64,000 bases of DNA, taken from positions 4,997 through 68,996 of the forward strand of contig JBQTIR010000030.1 in NCBI GenBank assembly GCA_052387905.1, read 5' to 3'. The notes beneath the pieces were generated by a model. The model had not been told where the DNA came from, made no database searches, and saw only the letters and a list, made by a program, of their open reading frames with translations. Below, piece after piece: positions 52,459 to 60,826 of this stretch. Numbering within the stretch: the stretch's first letter is position 1; the number at the start of each line of letters is the position of its first letter. Source of the DNA: JBQTII01 sp052387905 (GTDB lineage Bacteria > Actinomycetota > Actinomycetes > Sporichthyales > Sporichthyaceae). A program made the translations under genes and the position numbers.

Positions 52459-53628
52459 GTGGATCGCGACGTCACAGGTCCATTGCCGAGGATCCGGCGC
52501 GAGGCCGCCGATGTGCGCCGGCGCGGCGAGGAAGTCCTCGACGAGATCACCGCACGCTCGGTGGTCGACGTACGGGTACGGCTGGGCCGGCTGCGGACGG
52601 CCGCCCCGCTGATCGCCCAGTGCGCGGTCGCGGCGGGGATCGCGTGGTGGATCGCCAACGCGGTGGAGTCCGGCCCGAACCCGCCGTTCTTCGCCCCGAT
52701 CGCCGCGGTCATCTCCCTCGGTTCGGCGATCGGGATGCGATTGCGCCGGACCGTCGAACTCGTGGTCGGGGTGGCGATCGGGGTCGGCGTCGGGGACCTG
52801 CTCATCGAACTGATCGGCAGCGGCACGGCGTCGCTCATGCTGATCGTGGCGCTCGCGATGTCCGCTGCGGTGTTCCTCGACGGCGGGCAGCTCATCGTCC
52901 TGCAGGCCTCGACCTCCAGCGTGCTCGTCGCCACCCTGGTGCCCACCGACGGCGACCTCGGCGGACTGGACCGATTCCGCGATGCCCTCATCGGGGGTGC
53001 GGTCGGCATCGTGATCGGTCTGGTCCTGTTGCCGCTCAACCCGCTGGTGGTCGCTGGGCGAGCCACGGCACCGGTGACCCGCGGCCTCGCGAACGGGCTG
53101 GACGCGACCGCGGCAGCCCTCGAAGCCGGCGACGTAGACGCAGCGCAACGCGCCCTGACCGCGCTGCGCGGGATGGACGGTCAGGTCATCGCGATGGGCA
53201 CGGCGGTGGCAGCGAGTCGGGAACTGGCGCGCGTCGCCCCGGTGCGGTGGCGGGCGCGCGACCGGTTCGCCGTCTACGCCGACGCTGCCCCGCAGCTGGA
53301 CTACGCCGTGCGCAACGGGCGCGTGCTCGCCCGCCGGGCCAGTGCGTTGCTGCGGGTGGAGCAAAGCTGCCCGCCGGGGTTGATCGTGGCGATCCGCGCC
53401 CTGGCGTCCGCGGCGCGCAAGGTCGGCGACGAGCTGATCAATGCCACCGAGCACGAGGAGTCCCGGCGCCTGCTGGTCGGGGCTTATGCCGAGGCCCGTG
53501 GGGTCATGGAACGCGACGCCCACATCACCGTGGTCGTGCTCGTCGCCCAAGTCCGCTCGATCGCCTACGACCTGCTGCGCGCCACCGGCCTGGACCGCGT
53601 CCAGGCCCTAGCCCTACTCGATGCGTGA
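52459..53628 (+). CDS. FUSC/ArAE-type membrane protein
   Basis: A GTG start gives 389 residues with a cluster of membrane helices between about residues 48 and 190 (for example PLIAQCAVAAGIAWWIANAV, TASLMLIVALAMSAAVFLDG and ALIGGAVGIVIGLVLLPLNP) and a helical soluble C-terminus. The motif FFAPIAAVISLG is typical of the FUSC/aromatic-acid-exporter family. These may export aromatic acids or other small solutes. It lies 33 bases downstream of the toxin gene and may share its transcript. Confidence 0.75.
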   Translation: MDRDVTGPLPRIRREAADVRRRGEEVLDEITARSVVDVRVRLGRLRTAAPLIAQCAVAAGIAWWIANAVESGPNPPFFAPIAAVISLGSAIGMRLRRTVELVVGVAIGVGVGDLLIELIGSGTASLMLIVALAMSAAVFLDGGQLIVLQASTSSVLVATLVPTDGDLGGLDRFRDALIGGAVGIVIGLVLLPLNPLVVAGRATAPVTRGLANGLDATAAALEAGDVDAAQRALTALRGMDGQVIAMGTAVAASRELARVAPVRWRARDRFAVYADAAPQLDYAVRNGRVLARRASALLRVEQSCPPGLIVAIRALASAARKVGDELINATEHEESRRLLVGAYAEARGVMERDAHITVVVLVAQVRSIAYDLLRATGLDRVQALALLDA

Positions 53629-53709
53629 GGTACAGAGCGGCTCACCGTGTGCCCCGCCCGCAGGCACGGCTTAGGCTCCACCGGGTCACCATCTCCGGGA
53701 GGTCCGCTC

Positions 53710-54651
53710 ATGCCGTTGCATCCCCAGATCGAAGGTCTGCTCAGGCAGGCGGCGGCGATGGGTGGCCGCCCGATCTACGAGATGACGCTCCCGCAGGCGC
53801 GTGCCTCGCTCGCGATGCTGATGGGCTTCGGTGGTCGCAGCACCGTGACCCTGGCCGGCATCGCCGACCGCGCCATCCCCGGGCCCGCGGGTGAGATCCC
53901 GCTGCGCATCTACACCCCCGAGGGCGCCGGCCCGTTTCCGATCCTGTGCTTCTTCCACGGTGGCGGCTTCGTGCTCGGGGACCTGCGCAGCTACGACGGG
54001 GTATGCAAGGAGATGGCCGCGGGCGCCGGGTGCATCGTCGTATCGGTGGACTACCGGCTCGCCCCCGAGCATGCGTTCCCGGCTGCGCCTCAGGACGCCG
54101 AGGCCGCGCTGCGCTGGGTGGCCGACCACGCCGCCGAGATCGACGGCGACCCCACCCGGATCGCGATCGGCGGCGACAGCGCTGGCGGCAACCTCACTGC
54201 CGGACTGGCGCAGCGGGTGCGCGAGCACGGTGGTCCGGCGCTGGTCGGGCAGTTGCTGGTCTACCCGGCGTTGCGGATGGTCGGGGAGGCGACGGCTTCG
54301 ATGCGGGACAACGCCGAGGGCTACTTCCTCACCGTCAAGGACATGGAATGGTTCCTCGCCCAGTACCTCACCGATCCCGAGCACGCCCATGACCTGCTCG
54401 CCTCGCCCGCACTGGCCACCGACCTCGCGGGGCTGCCGCCGGCCCTGGTGATCACCGCCGAGTATGACCCCCTGCGCGATGACGGCGAGGCCTATGGGCG
54501 CGCGCTCGCTGACGCCGGGGTACCGACAGCGATCAGCCGCTACGACGGCGCCATCCACGGGTTCTGGACCTTCTTCTCGCTGCTGTCGCTGGGCCGCGAC
54601 GCCCTGACGGAGACGAACTCCTGGCTCCGTGGCCGCTTCGCCACCTCCTGA
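53710..54651 (+). CDS. Alpha/beta hydrolase (HSL-like esterase)
   Basis: From ATG 53710, 313 residues. FFHGGGFVLGD (about residues 81-91) is the oxyanion HGGG motif, GGDSAGGN (about 154-161) contains the nucleophile Ser157, and EYDPLRDD and GAIHGFW supply the acid and histidine. This is the hormone-sensitive-lipase group of alpha/beta hydrolases, usually short-chain esterases. It has no signal peptide. An earlier frame extension would add an unlikely arginine-rich leader. Confidence 0.9.
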   Translation: MPLHPQIEGLLRQAAAMGGRPIYEMTLPQARASLAMLMGFGGRSTVTLAGIADRAIPGPAGEIPLRIYTPEGAGPFPILCFFHGGGFVLGDLRSYDGVCKEMAAGAGCIVVSVDYRLAPEHAFPAAPQDAEAALRWVADHAAEIDGDPTRIAIGGDSAGGNLTAGLAQRVREHGGPALVGQLLVYPALRMVGEATASMRDNAEGYFLTVKDMEWFLAQYLTDPEHAHDLLASPALATDLAGLPPALVITAEYDPLRDDGEAYGRALADAGVPTAISRYDGAIHGFWTFFSLLSLGRDALTETNSWLRGRFATS

Positions 54652-54738
54652 CCGGCACAGGTTCCCCGATCGGGGGTCAGGGGAAATTTCGTCCCAAGCT
54701 GGCCTGGACATGAAGATCCAGGCCCTACCGTCCTGCGC

Positions 54739-55446
54739 ATGGTGAATGGGCGGGGAATGTTCGTCGGGTCGGTGGGGCGACGCAGGGCTGGCGCGGCGAC
54801 GGCGGTGTCGGTCGCATTGCTGGCGCCCCTGGCGGCGCCGGTTGCTGCTGCGCCGTCGGCGACGGTGAAGAGCTACAGCCAGCACCGGGATTTCCAGGAC
54901 GCGGTGGTGGAGGACGTCAACCAGTTCTGGGCGCGGGAGTTCCGCCGGTTCGACGCGAAGTACCGTCGCCCGCTGGTTCGCACCATCGACCGTGGCCGCT
55001 ACAACGGCACCAAGTGCGGCAAGGTCATCGCCGACCCGGCGGAAGCCACCGGCTTCTCCGACGTCTCTCCGGCGTTCTACTGCCGCAAGGACCGCAGCAT
55101 GAACGTCTCGGCGGGCTGGATGTTCCGTGCGATGCAGAAGCCTTTCGGTGAAGGTGGGGTGGCGCTGGTCATCGCGCACGAGTTCTCCCATCATGTCCAG
55201 CATTCCCTCGGGGTGCTGCGGGGGCAGTCACGCGCCCTGGAACTCGCGGCGGACTGCCTGGCCGGGGTGTGGATGGGCTCGGCCGTCGGCGACGGGCTGA
55301 TCAACCGAGGGGACCTCGACGAGGCCCGCAAGGCCCTGCGCTCGCTCGGTGATCGGGGGACGACCTCGGTATCGCACGGCAGAGCTTCCCAGCGCGCCAA
55401 GGCCTTCAACGCCGGCGTCAAGCACACCAGCGCATCCCGCTGCTGA
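54739..55446 (+). CDS. Secreted neutral zinc metallopeptidase
   Basis: The N-terminus RRAGAATAVSVALLAPLAAP then VAAAPSATV is a signal peptide. The motif VIAHEFSHHVQHSLGVL near residue 150 contains the HExxH zinc site, with SRALELAADCLAGVWMG following, the pattern of the putative neutral zinc metallopeptidase family (YpfJ). The protein has 235 residues. Substrate unknown. It is followed by a convergent minus-strand group. Confidence 0.85.
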   Translation: MVNGRGMFVGSVGRRRAGAATAVSVALLAPLAAPVAAAPSATVKSYSQHRDFQDAVVEDVNQFWAREFRRFDAKYRRPLVRTIDRGRYNGTKCGKVIADPAEATGFSDVSPAFYCRKDRSMNVSAGWMFRAMQKPFGEGGVALVIAHEFSHHVQHSLGVLRGQSRALELAADCLAGVWMGSAVGDGLINRGDLDEARKALRSLGDRGTTSVSHGRASQRAKAFNAGVKHTSASRC

Positions 55447-55463
55447 GGTCCGCCCAGCTCACC

Positions 55464-55598
55464 CTACGGTGAGTCAGGTCGGGATGTGAGGCGCTTGCGG
55501 GCGAAGAAGGCGGCGGCCAGCGCGCCGACGAGCAGCATGCCGAACCCGGCTTTGTGCTGGGCGACACCGTTGCGCAGCGCGTTCTGATCCATCGTCAT
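55464..55598 (-). CDS. Small single-pass membrane protein (44 residues)
   Basis: The start ATG at 55598 follows AAAGGGT. The product has a short polar N-terminus (TMDQNALRNGVAQHKAG), one membrane helix (FGMLLVGALAAAFFA) and a basic tail RKRLTSRPDSP. The stop is the TAG at 55464-55466. The size is too small for routine detection, but the ribosome-binding site and hydrophobic profile support it. It lies 37 bases downstream of the DUF4393-like gene and 17 bases beyond the end of the convergent peptidase gene. Confidence 0.6.
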   Translation of the reverse strand: MTMDQNALRNGVAQHKAGFGMLLVGALAAAFFARKRLTSRPDSP

Positions 55599-55635
55599 AC
55601 CCTTTTCTGTGTCGACCGGCTCGGCTCAGGGCGCA

Positions 55636-56544
55636 TCAACGCACGTCCTTGAGCCACCCCCCGGCGTCGTAGCCGTCGAGAGTGAAACAGGACTGGGCGA
55701 ACTGAAGGCCGAATTGGGTGATGCGCACACTGCGGTACACCGACACCGTCTTCTTCGCCCGCTCCATCGCCTCGCTCGCGGCCGGCTGGGCCTCGATGAA
55801 GGAATAGCGGCGGGGGTCCTCGACCTGCTCGTCGGAGAAGTAGAGCATCCCGAGACGGTCGAGGTTGGCCAGGTACTGCGGGTTGCGTTCGGGGTAGGTG
55901 CACCCGGACATCTCCGCGACGAGGTTGATGCCGTTGGCGATCAACTCCGAACCGACCCCCAGCGGAGTCTTGGTCCGGACATCGATTGCCGGCTGCGGCC
56001 CGGCCAGGGCCATGAAGCGGATGATGCGGGCCTCGTCCGGGAGCAGTTCGCGCAGGATCCGCGGGAACGCCGGGTGTTCGCTGTGCGGCCCACCCTGCTC
56101 GCCGACATGTCGGAGCAGGGCGTCACCCTGCTCGCGCAACTCATCAGGAGTGACCTTGTCCACCGCCGTCGACACGCGGACGGCGCTGCCTTGGACGACG
56201 GCGGGCAGTGGGGTGTGCTGCAGGGCGAGAGCCTTGACCACCGTGGACCGGACGATCTCGACCTGGCGGTCGACGATGTTGCTGACCGGTTCACCGGAGG
56301 CGACCTGGCGCACCAGATCGGTCGCGGCGGTCACCGTCCCGAGCACCGCCCAGGCCGAGATGCGAGTGCCCGTTCCGGCCACCAAACGCACGATCCCGCC
56401 GAGGCCGTCGTAGGTGTCTCGATCCAGGCTCTGGGCGCCGAGCCGCCGAAGTTCGCCTCCGTGTGCGCCGAGACGACGAAGTTCGCCTCCGGGTGCGCCG
56501 AGACGACGAAGGTCGGTCCTTTTCCAGACCTCAAGGGCGCCCAC
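55636..56544 (-). CDS. DUF4393/Abi-alpha-like protein with decapeptide repeats
   Basis: I start at GTG 56544, one base after the stop of the DUF445 gene. The 302-residue protein begins with a short hydrophobic-poor leader, then a 10-residue repeat (GGELRRLGA) and a large helical domain containing AGPQPAIDVRTKTPLGVGSE and SGCTYPERNPQYLANLDRLG, which match DUF4393 (Abi-alpha) proteins. These are often found beside membrane-associated DUF445 proteins. DNA repeats of 30 bases run from 56435. A defence function is suggested by the family name only. Confidence 0.75.
   Translation of the reverse strand: MGALEVWKRTDLRRLGAPGGELRRLGAHGGELRRLGAQSLDRDTYDGLGGIVRLVAGTGTRISAWAVLGTVTAATDLVRQVASGEPVSNIVDRQVEIVRSTVVKALALQHTPLPAVVQGSAVRVSTAVDKVTPDELREQGDALLRHVGEQGGPHSEHPAFPRILRELLPDEARIIRFMALAGPQPAIDVRTKTPLGVGSELIANGINLVAEMSGCTYPERNPQYLANLDRLGMLYFSDEQVEDPRRYSFIEAQPAASEAMERAKKTVSVYRSVRITQFGLQFAQSCFTLDGYDAGGWLKDVR
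56435..56510 (-). repeat. 30-base direct repeats inside the DUF4393-like gene
   Basis: Two full units of 30 bases (56435-56464 and 56465-56494) and a partial third (from 56495) encode the peptide repeat GGELRRLGA with one variable residue each. The repeats are in frame (10 residues), so changes in number would not break the gene. Confidence 0.8.
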
Positions 56545-56545
56545 C

Positions 56546-57922
56546 TCACACCCCGAAAATGATGATGTGGGCGGCCCCGACGAAGAAGCCGAGGAAGCCA
56601 CCGTGGGCGTAGAGCAGCCAGGCATCCTGCTCGACGGCGGAGTAGAGCATCTCCATGAACTCCTCCGGCGGCAGCTCCCGCAACTTCTCGGTGCAGAAGT
56701 CGTCGATCTTCTGCGCCTGACGACCCGTGAAGTCGGCATCGGAGAGCAGGCGCGGAGCTACCGCGAGGGCGGCTCCGGCTGTTCCGCGCCGGATCGCCTC
56801 GAACTCACGTCCCCCGACCGCGGCGCGGACCAACGTCCGGCTCGGGCCGACGATGTGATCGACCTCGCGCAGCATGACATCGCCGATGATCAGTTTCGTC
56901 TTGTCCGAGCGCGGGCCCTTGAGCAGCTCGTTGATGATGTTCGGCAGCGTGATGACCTCGTGGGCGAGGGAGTAACCGAAACTGGCAGCCGCCTCGTGCT
57001 GGCGCTTGGCGAACTTCGCCTGCTTCCACACGTAGCGGTAGCGCGGCTGCGGTTCGCCGGGCTCGAAGACCATCTTGATCGCGACGATGTTGACGATGAT
57101 GCCGATCAAGGTCCCGCCGCCCAACACGATCGCCCAATGCGGGACAACCGACAGCGGCGGGACGTCCGTTCCCCAGTGCAGGGCGAGCGCGAGGATCAGG
57201 CCGAGCGGGAAGCCGAGCCAGAACCCGATCGCGGTCATAAACCGCAATTCCTTGGCGCCGAGGTTGTAGATGATGTCGCGCAGGATCTTCGGGTCCTCGC
57301 GCAGCCGCCCGACCACCATCAATTTGATGTCGATCAGATCGTCGATGTTCTCCTCAATCGCCTCCATCGCGTGCGCGGCGATCACGTCGATGCGCTGCTC
57401 GACCCGCTGGTAGACGACCTCACGCAGCTGGGTAGGCAGCTGCGCCCACAGCTCAGGATGCTCCCGCTCCATGACCTCGTCGACCATCGGGCGAATATCG
57501 GCGCGGGCGACGGCGGCGAGCTGGGCGGCGATGCGGTCGGGCTCGAGCTCAGTGAGGAAGTCACGGATGCTGCCGAGCTTGGACAGCCCCTTGTCCACGC
57601 AGATGCTGGCCATCCGTTCGGCGCGGGCCGGGATGAAACCTTGAAAGCCCAGGATCCCGCCGGGGGCGAAGATCGGCAGCACCTGCAGCTTGCGCGGCAG
57701 GAACGGGAACAGCGTCTTGACCCCGGGGCAGTGGAAGCCGCGGAAGCGAATCGGGGCGAACAGCATGATCACCCCGGTCCAGTTGGTGACCAGGCCGGCG
57801 ATCGCGCTGAAGATTGGGATGCTGACGACGTCGATCACGAACTGGGACTGCCCGGTCAGTTCCGGGAAGTCGACCAGCCCGCCGCTACTGGCGACGAGAT
57901 GAGACGACACGGTTGTCTCCAT
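56546..57922 (-). CDS. DUF445-family membrane protein
   Basis: The 458-residue protein has hydrophobic helices near both ends (FVIDVVSIPIFSAIAGLVTN, GLILALALHWG, AIVLGGGTLIGIIVNIVAIK) around long helical regions, and PRKLQVLPIFAPGGILGFQG with the family features of DUF445. Its function is unknown. It starts at ATG 57922 and is followed by the DUF4393 gene with one base between, so the two products are made together. It is preceded by the signal peptidase gene on the same strand. Confidence 0.85.
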   Translation of the reverse strand: METTVSSHLVASSGGLVDFPELTGQSQFVIDVVSIPIFSAIAGLVTNWTGVIMLFAPIRFRGFHCPGVKTLFPFLPRKLQVLPIFAPGGILGFQGFIPARAERMASICVDKGLSKLGSIRDFLTELEPDRIAAQLAAVARADIRPMVDEVMEREHPELWAQLPTQLREVVYQRVEQRIDVIAAHAMEAIEENIDDLIDIKLMVVGRLREDPKILRDIIYNLGAKELRFMTAIGFWLGFPLGLILALALHWGTDVPPLSVVPHWAIVLGGGTLIGIIVNIVAIKMVFEPGEPQPRYRYVWKQAKFAKRQHEAAASFGYSLAHEVITLPNIINELLKGPRSDKTKLIIGDVMLREVDHIVGPSRTLVRAAVGGREFEAIRRGTAGAALAVAPRLLSDADFTGRQAQKIDDFCTEKLRELPPEEFMEMLYSAVEQDAWLLYAHGGFLGFFVGAAHIIIFGV

Positions 57923-57946
57923 TCGCCGGGGGCCGGGGCGCTGGGG

Positions 57947-58624
57947 TCATCGTGAACGCCGGGCCGGTGCCTTGTCCACGGCTGGGGTCAGTTCGACGGA
58001 GTCACCGACCCCGCCCACATCGGTCAGCGGGCGCACGCGCCAGGCGACGACGCCGTCGAGCAGGTCGACCGGTGCCCAGCCGAAGGCGCGGGTGTCCCGG
58101 GAGGCGATCGGGTTGTCACCGAGCAGGAACAGCATGCCCGCGGGCACGATGCGGGCCTTGCCCCCTGGAGAGGAGGTCCCGTCCGTGCGACAGCACCGCA
58201 CGATCCCCGCGCCCCACTGCCCTGGCCAGGCAGGATTGGTCACGCTGAACCACGGGCCGCGCCCGCCGGGTTGCACCCGCACCACCGGGTCGGCCTCGGC
58301 CGGGGTGGCGATCGACACGCGGTCCCCGGGAAGGCCGATCACACGTTTGACGACGGTGGGACCGGCGGCTTCGAACCTGCCCACCACCAGGTCGAAGCGG
58401 TCCGGGAGGTCACCGCCGCTGAACGGGCGCAGCAGGACACGGTCTCCGTCGCGGAGCGTCGGCTCCATGCTTTCGCCCTCGATCTTGACCCCGAAGACCG
58501 AGGTCGCGGCATAGAGCACGACGACGATCAGGCCGAGGACCCCCGCGACCATCAGCAGAATCTGACGGGTGATCCACCGAGGGGCGAAGGTCGCGATCCG
58601 CGTGGGGAGGCTCAGCACACCCAT
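57947..58624 (-). CDS. Signal peptidase I (S26 family)
   Basis: The ATG at 58624 has AAGGAGG upstream; a longer reading frame is a shadow. The 225-residue product has one membrane helix (residues 22-43) then GESMEPTLRDGD with catalytic Ser52, and VVKRVIGLPGD with the general-base Lys93. A GDNPIASRDTRAFGWAP box follows. This is standard S26 type I signal peptidase architecture: it removes signal peptides on the outer membrane face. It is transcribed on the minus strand ahead of DUF445. Confidence 0.9.
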   Translation of the reverse strand: MGVLSLPTRIATFAPRWITRQILLMVAGVLGLIVVVLYAATSVFGVKIEGESMEPTLRDGDRVLLRPFSGGDLPDRFDLVVGRFEAAGPTVVKRVIGLPGDRVSIATPAEADPVVRVQPGGRGPWFSVTNPAWPGQWGAGIVRCCRTDGTSSPGGKARIVPAGMLFLLGDNPIASRDTRAFGWAPVDLLDGVVAWRVRPLTDVGGVGDSVELTPAVDKAPARRSR

Positions 58625-58692
58625 CGGTGCGACCCTCCTTGCGTGCGCAAACCCGGGACCGGTGACGCGGGCTTTACGGATGCTAAGGCTCG

Positions 58693-59370
58693 GTGTTCGA
58701 TGGCCCGATGAGTGCCCCCGCGCTCGACCGGCCTCGGGAACATTCCCGAGGTGGCACCCGTTGGCGCCGAACGGCCATTGTTCTGGTGCCCGCCCTGATT
58801 TCGGCCGCCGTCCTGATCGGCGCAACCTTGCGCGGCGGGATACCGATCAACCTCGTGGTCGTCGGGCAGGACCTCAAGCTCACGTCCAACGGCGGCGTCG
58901 TGGAACTACCCCAGGGGATGAGCCTGACCGCGTCGACGATTCAGATGAAGAACGACGGGGCGACGCGTGGCGTCGTGATTGCCGGGCTGCCGGAGGCGAT
59001 CCTGACCAAGGGGCTGTGCCTGTCTCTGGTGCTGACATTCCCGGGGGTTGGTGCCTATACGGTGCGGCTGCACACCGACGGGCGGACGACGGCGAAGGAC
59101 ATGACCATGGACGCGGCCGGGATCGAGGTCGGTAGCGCGAGGCTGGCGCCAGGCCCCGGCGGCGACGATCCGATCCTGATCGGGCCGGACTCGGTGTCGG
59201 GCGCGCAGGTCCCACCCGGCCGCTTCGGTGTCCTCGCGCCCGGCGCCGGCACGCTCAGGGCGCTGCGGGCCGACGCCCAGGGCGCGGTCATCTCCGGAAC
59301 CGTCGACCTCAAGGGTCTGAGCGCGGACCTGAGCAGGGGCGACGGTCCGGGCGCGGGGGAGTGTTACTGA
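58693..59370 (+). CDS. DUF6230-family protein
   Basis: The 225-residue protein starts with a short leader and one membrane helix (TAIVLVPALISAAVLIGATL), then an extracytoplasmic beta-rich domain (GIPINLVVVGQDLKLTSNGG, LPEAILTKGLCLSLVLTFPG) ending in a cysteine-containing GAGECY. This pattern matches DUF6230 proteins, which in actinobacteria sit in front of DUF6114 membrane proteins. Three such proteins occur in this cluster (also 59761 and 61556). Function unknown; sporulation or surface roles are suggested only by lineage. Confidence 0.75.
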   Translation: MFDGPMSAPALDRPREHSRGGTRWRRTAIVLVPALISAAVLIGATLRGGIPINLVVVGQDLKLTSNGGVVELPQGMSLTASTIQMKNDGATRGVVIAGLPEAILTKGLCLSLVLTFPGVGAYTVRLHTDGRTTAKDMTMDAAGIEVGSARLAPGPGGDDPILIGPDSVSGAQVPPGRFGVLAPGAGTLRALRADAQGAVISGTVDLKGLSADLSRGDGPGAGECY

Positions 59371-59774
59371 TGGCCGCGCTGGCGCAGGTGCGCGCGTCGG
59401 TGCCGGTCGCCGCCTTCCGGGGCTTTCGCCGCACCCGCCCGTTCTGGGGTGGGTTGCTGGTGATCGCGGCTGCCTTGATCATCGGCTACTTGCCGTTCGG
59501 GCCGACGGACGATCTCATCCGGGCCGGGTCCAGCGCCGCCGCTGGGCTCTTCGCCGCGGTCGTTCTGGGAGTTCTCGGCCTGGTGATCCTGCTGATTCCT
59601 TCGCAGCGGATCCTCGCGGGGCTAGCGGCGGTGCTCGTATCGCTGGCAGCCTTCGTGCTGTCCAACCTCGGCGGCTTCGTCGTGGGCATGCTGGCGGGCA
59701 TCCTCGGCGGATCGATGGCGGTGGGCTGGGTGCCCGACACGCGGGCAGAAAGGGGCGCCGATGCGAGCGAGTGA
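59370..59774 (+). CDS. DUF6114-family membrane protein
   Basis: ATG 59370 shares its A with the TGA stop of the preceding gene. The 134-residue protein has RAFRRTRPFWGG-type basic N-terminus (here FRGFRRTRPFWGG) and three or four helices (LLVIAAALIIGYLPFG, LFAAVVLGVLGLVILLI, GLAAVLVSLAAFVLSNLGGF, VVGMLAGILGG). This is the DUF6114 layout. It is translationally coupled on both sides and probably forms a complex with its DUF6230 partner. Confidence 0.75.
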   Translation: MAALAQVRASVPVAAFRGFRRTRPFWGGLLVIAAALIIGYLPFGPTDDLIRAGSSAAAGLFAAVVLGVLGLVILLIPSQRILAGLAAVLVSLAAFVLSNLGGFVVGMLAGILGGSMAVGWVPDTRAERGADASE

Positions 59775-60426
59775 GCGAGCGCGGACCTGGCACCGCACGA
59801 TGCTCGCCGAAGCCGAGTCCGGCCCCGAGCACGGCACCCGCTGGGGCCGGGGAGCGTGCGCGGCCGCTCCGGCAGCGGTCGCCGTCGTCGCGATCGGGAT
59901 GGCGATAGCCCAGGGTGCGCTCGCCGCGAACTTCAACGTCGCCGACCAGAAGTTCACCCTCAACGTGGCGGAACTGGAGGGCGTCGGCCTCGGCGCGGTA
60001 CCGGCCGCCGCCAAGCCCAACGGCTCCGACGAGGCCGGGGTACTGCACGCCGGTCTCACCTCGGCGAAGCTGACCGGACTGTGCATCCTGGTCAACGAAT
60101 CGATCCTTGGAGTGGATTACACGATCTCCATCGGATCCGGCGGCAGCCAGGCCGCGTCGGGGGACAACCTCTTCTTTGACATCACCGATCTGAATGCCTC
60201 CCCGGCCTCCTTGCGCGGCGCCGTGCTCGGGGTGTCCGCGGACGACATCGCGGTTAACGGCACCTCGTTGGAGGGCGCACCGGGAGCATTCGGCCTCGAC
60301 GTCACCCGCGGCACCGTGACGTTGCGCGACGTGCGGGCCTCGGCCTACCAGGCCCAGGTCGCCGGCGCCCTGACGCTGCCCAACCTCGGGATCAATGTGC
60401 GGCTGGGCAATGCGACCGGCTGCTGA
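59761..60426 (+). CDS. DUF6230-family protein (second copy)
   Basis: The 221-residue protein has a basic N-terminus, a membrane helix (APAAVAVVAIGMAIAQGALA) and an extracytoplasmic beta-rich domain with NVADQKFTLNVAELEG, GVLHAGLTSAKLTGLCILVN and a C-terminal cysteine (NVRLGNATGC). It overlaps the preceding DUF6114 gene by 14 bases. Divergence from the first copy means distinct roles or ligands. Confidence 0.75.
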   Translation: MRASERARTWHRTMLAEAESGPEHGTRWGRGACAAAPAAVAVVAIGMAIAQGALAANFNVADQKFTLNVAELEGVGLGAVPAAAKPNGSDEAGVLHAGLTSAKLTGLCILVNESILGVDYTISIGSGGSQAASGDNLFFDITDLNASPASLRGAVLGVSADDIAVNGTSLEGAPGAFGLDVTRGTVTLRDVRASAYQAQVAGALTLPNLGINVRLGNATGC

Positions 60427-60826
60427 TCTGACGTCTATTCAGGTTCGCCTGGCGGCGCTGCGGCGAACCTTTCGTGCCTTCCGGCGCACCCGCCCGTTCT
60501 GGGGCGGACTGTGGCTGCTGGTCGGCGGCTGGTTGGTGCTGCGGCTGTCGATGGTCGACACCCAGATCGCGGTCAGTGCCGGGCTCACCGGGGTCGGCGG
60601 CTGGTTGACCGGCGGCGGGATGATCCTGTGCGGGCTGGCCGCGTGGGCCGCGCCGTCCCAGCGGTACGTTCTCGGGATCGTCGGGGTGCTCCTGGCCGTC
60701 ACCTCGCTGATCGTGTCGAATTTGGGTGGGCTGTTCGTCGGCATGGCGGCCGGGATCATCGGCGGCGCGATGACGCTGGCGTGGGGACCCAAGCGGGCGC
60801 GCATCGTCGATACGACCCACGTATGA
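60410..60826 (+). CDS. DUF6114-family membrane protein (second copy)
   Basis: I use the ATG at 60410 (ATG 60395 is possible; both overlap the previous gene). The protein opens QVRLAALRRTFRAFRRTRPF then WGGLWLLVGGWLVLRLS, and has further helices (LTGGGMILCGLAAWAAPSQR, YVLGIVGVLLAVTSLIVSNL, LFVGMAAGIIGGAMTLAW), much like the first DUF6114 copy. The start choice is uncertain, but the family is clear. Confidence 0.75.
   Translation: MRPAADLTSIQVRLAALRRTFRAFRRTRPFWGGLWLLVGGWLVLRLSMVDTQIAVSAGLTGVGGWLTGGGMILCGLAAWAAPSQRYVLGIVGVLLAVTSLIVSNLGGLFVGMAAGIIGGAMTLAWGPKRARIVDTTHV

Noticed and set aside
56435..56510. CRISPR array
   Set aside because: Units are directly adjacent without spacers and encode an in-frame peptide repeat.
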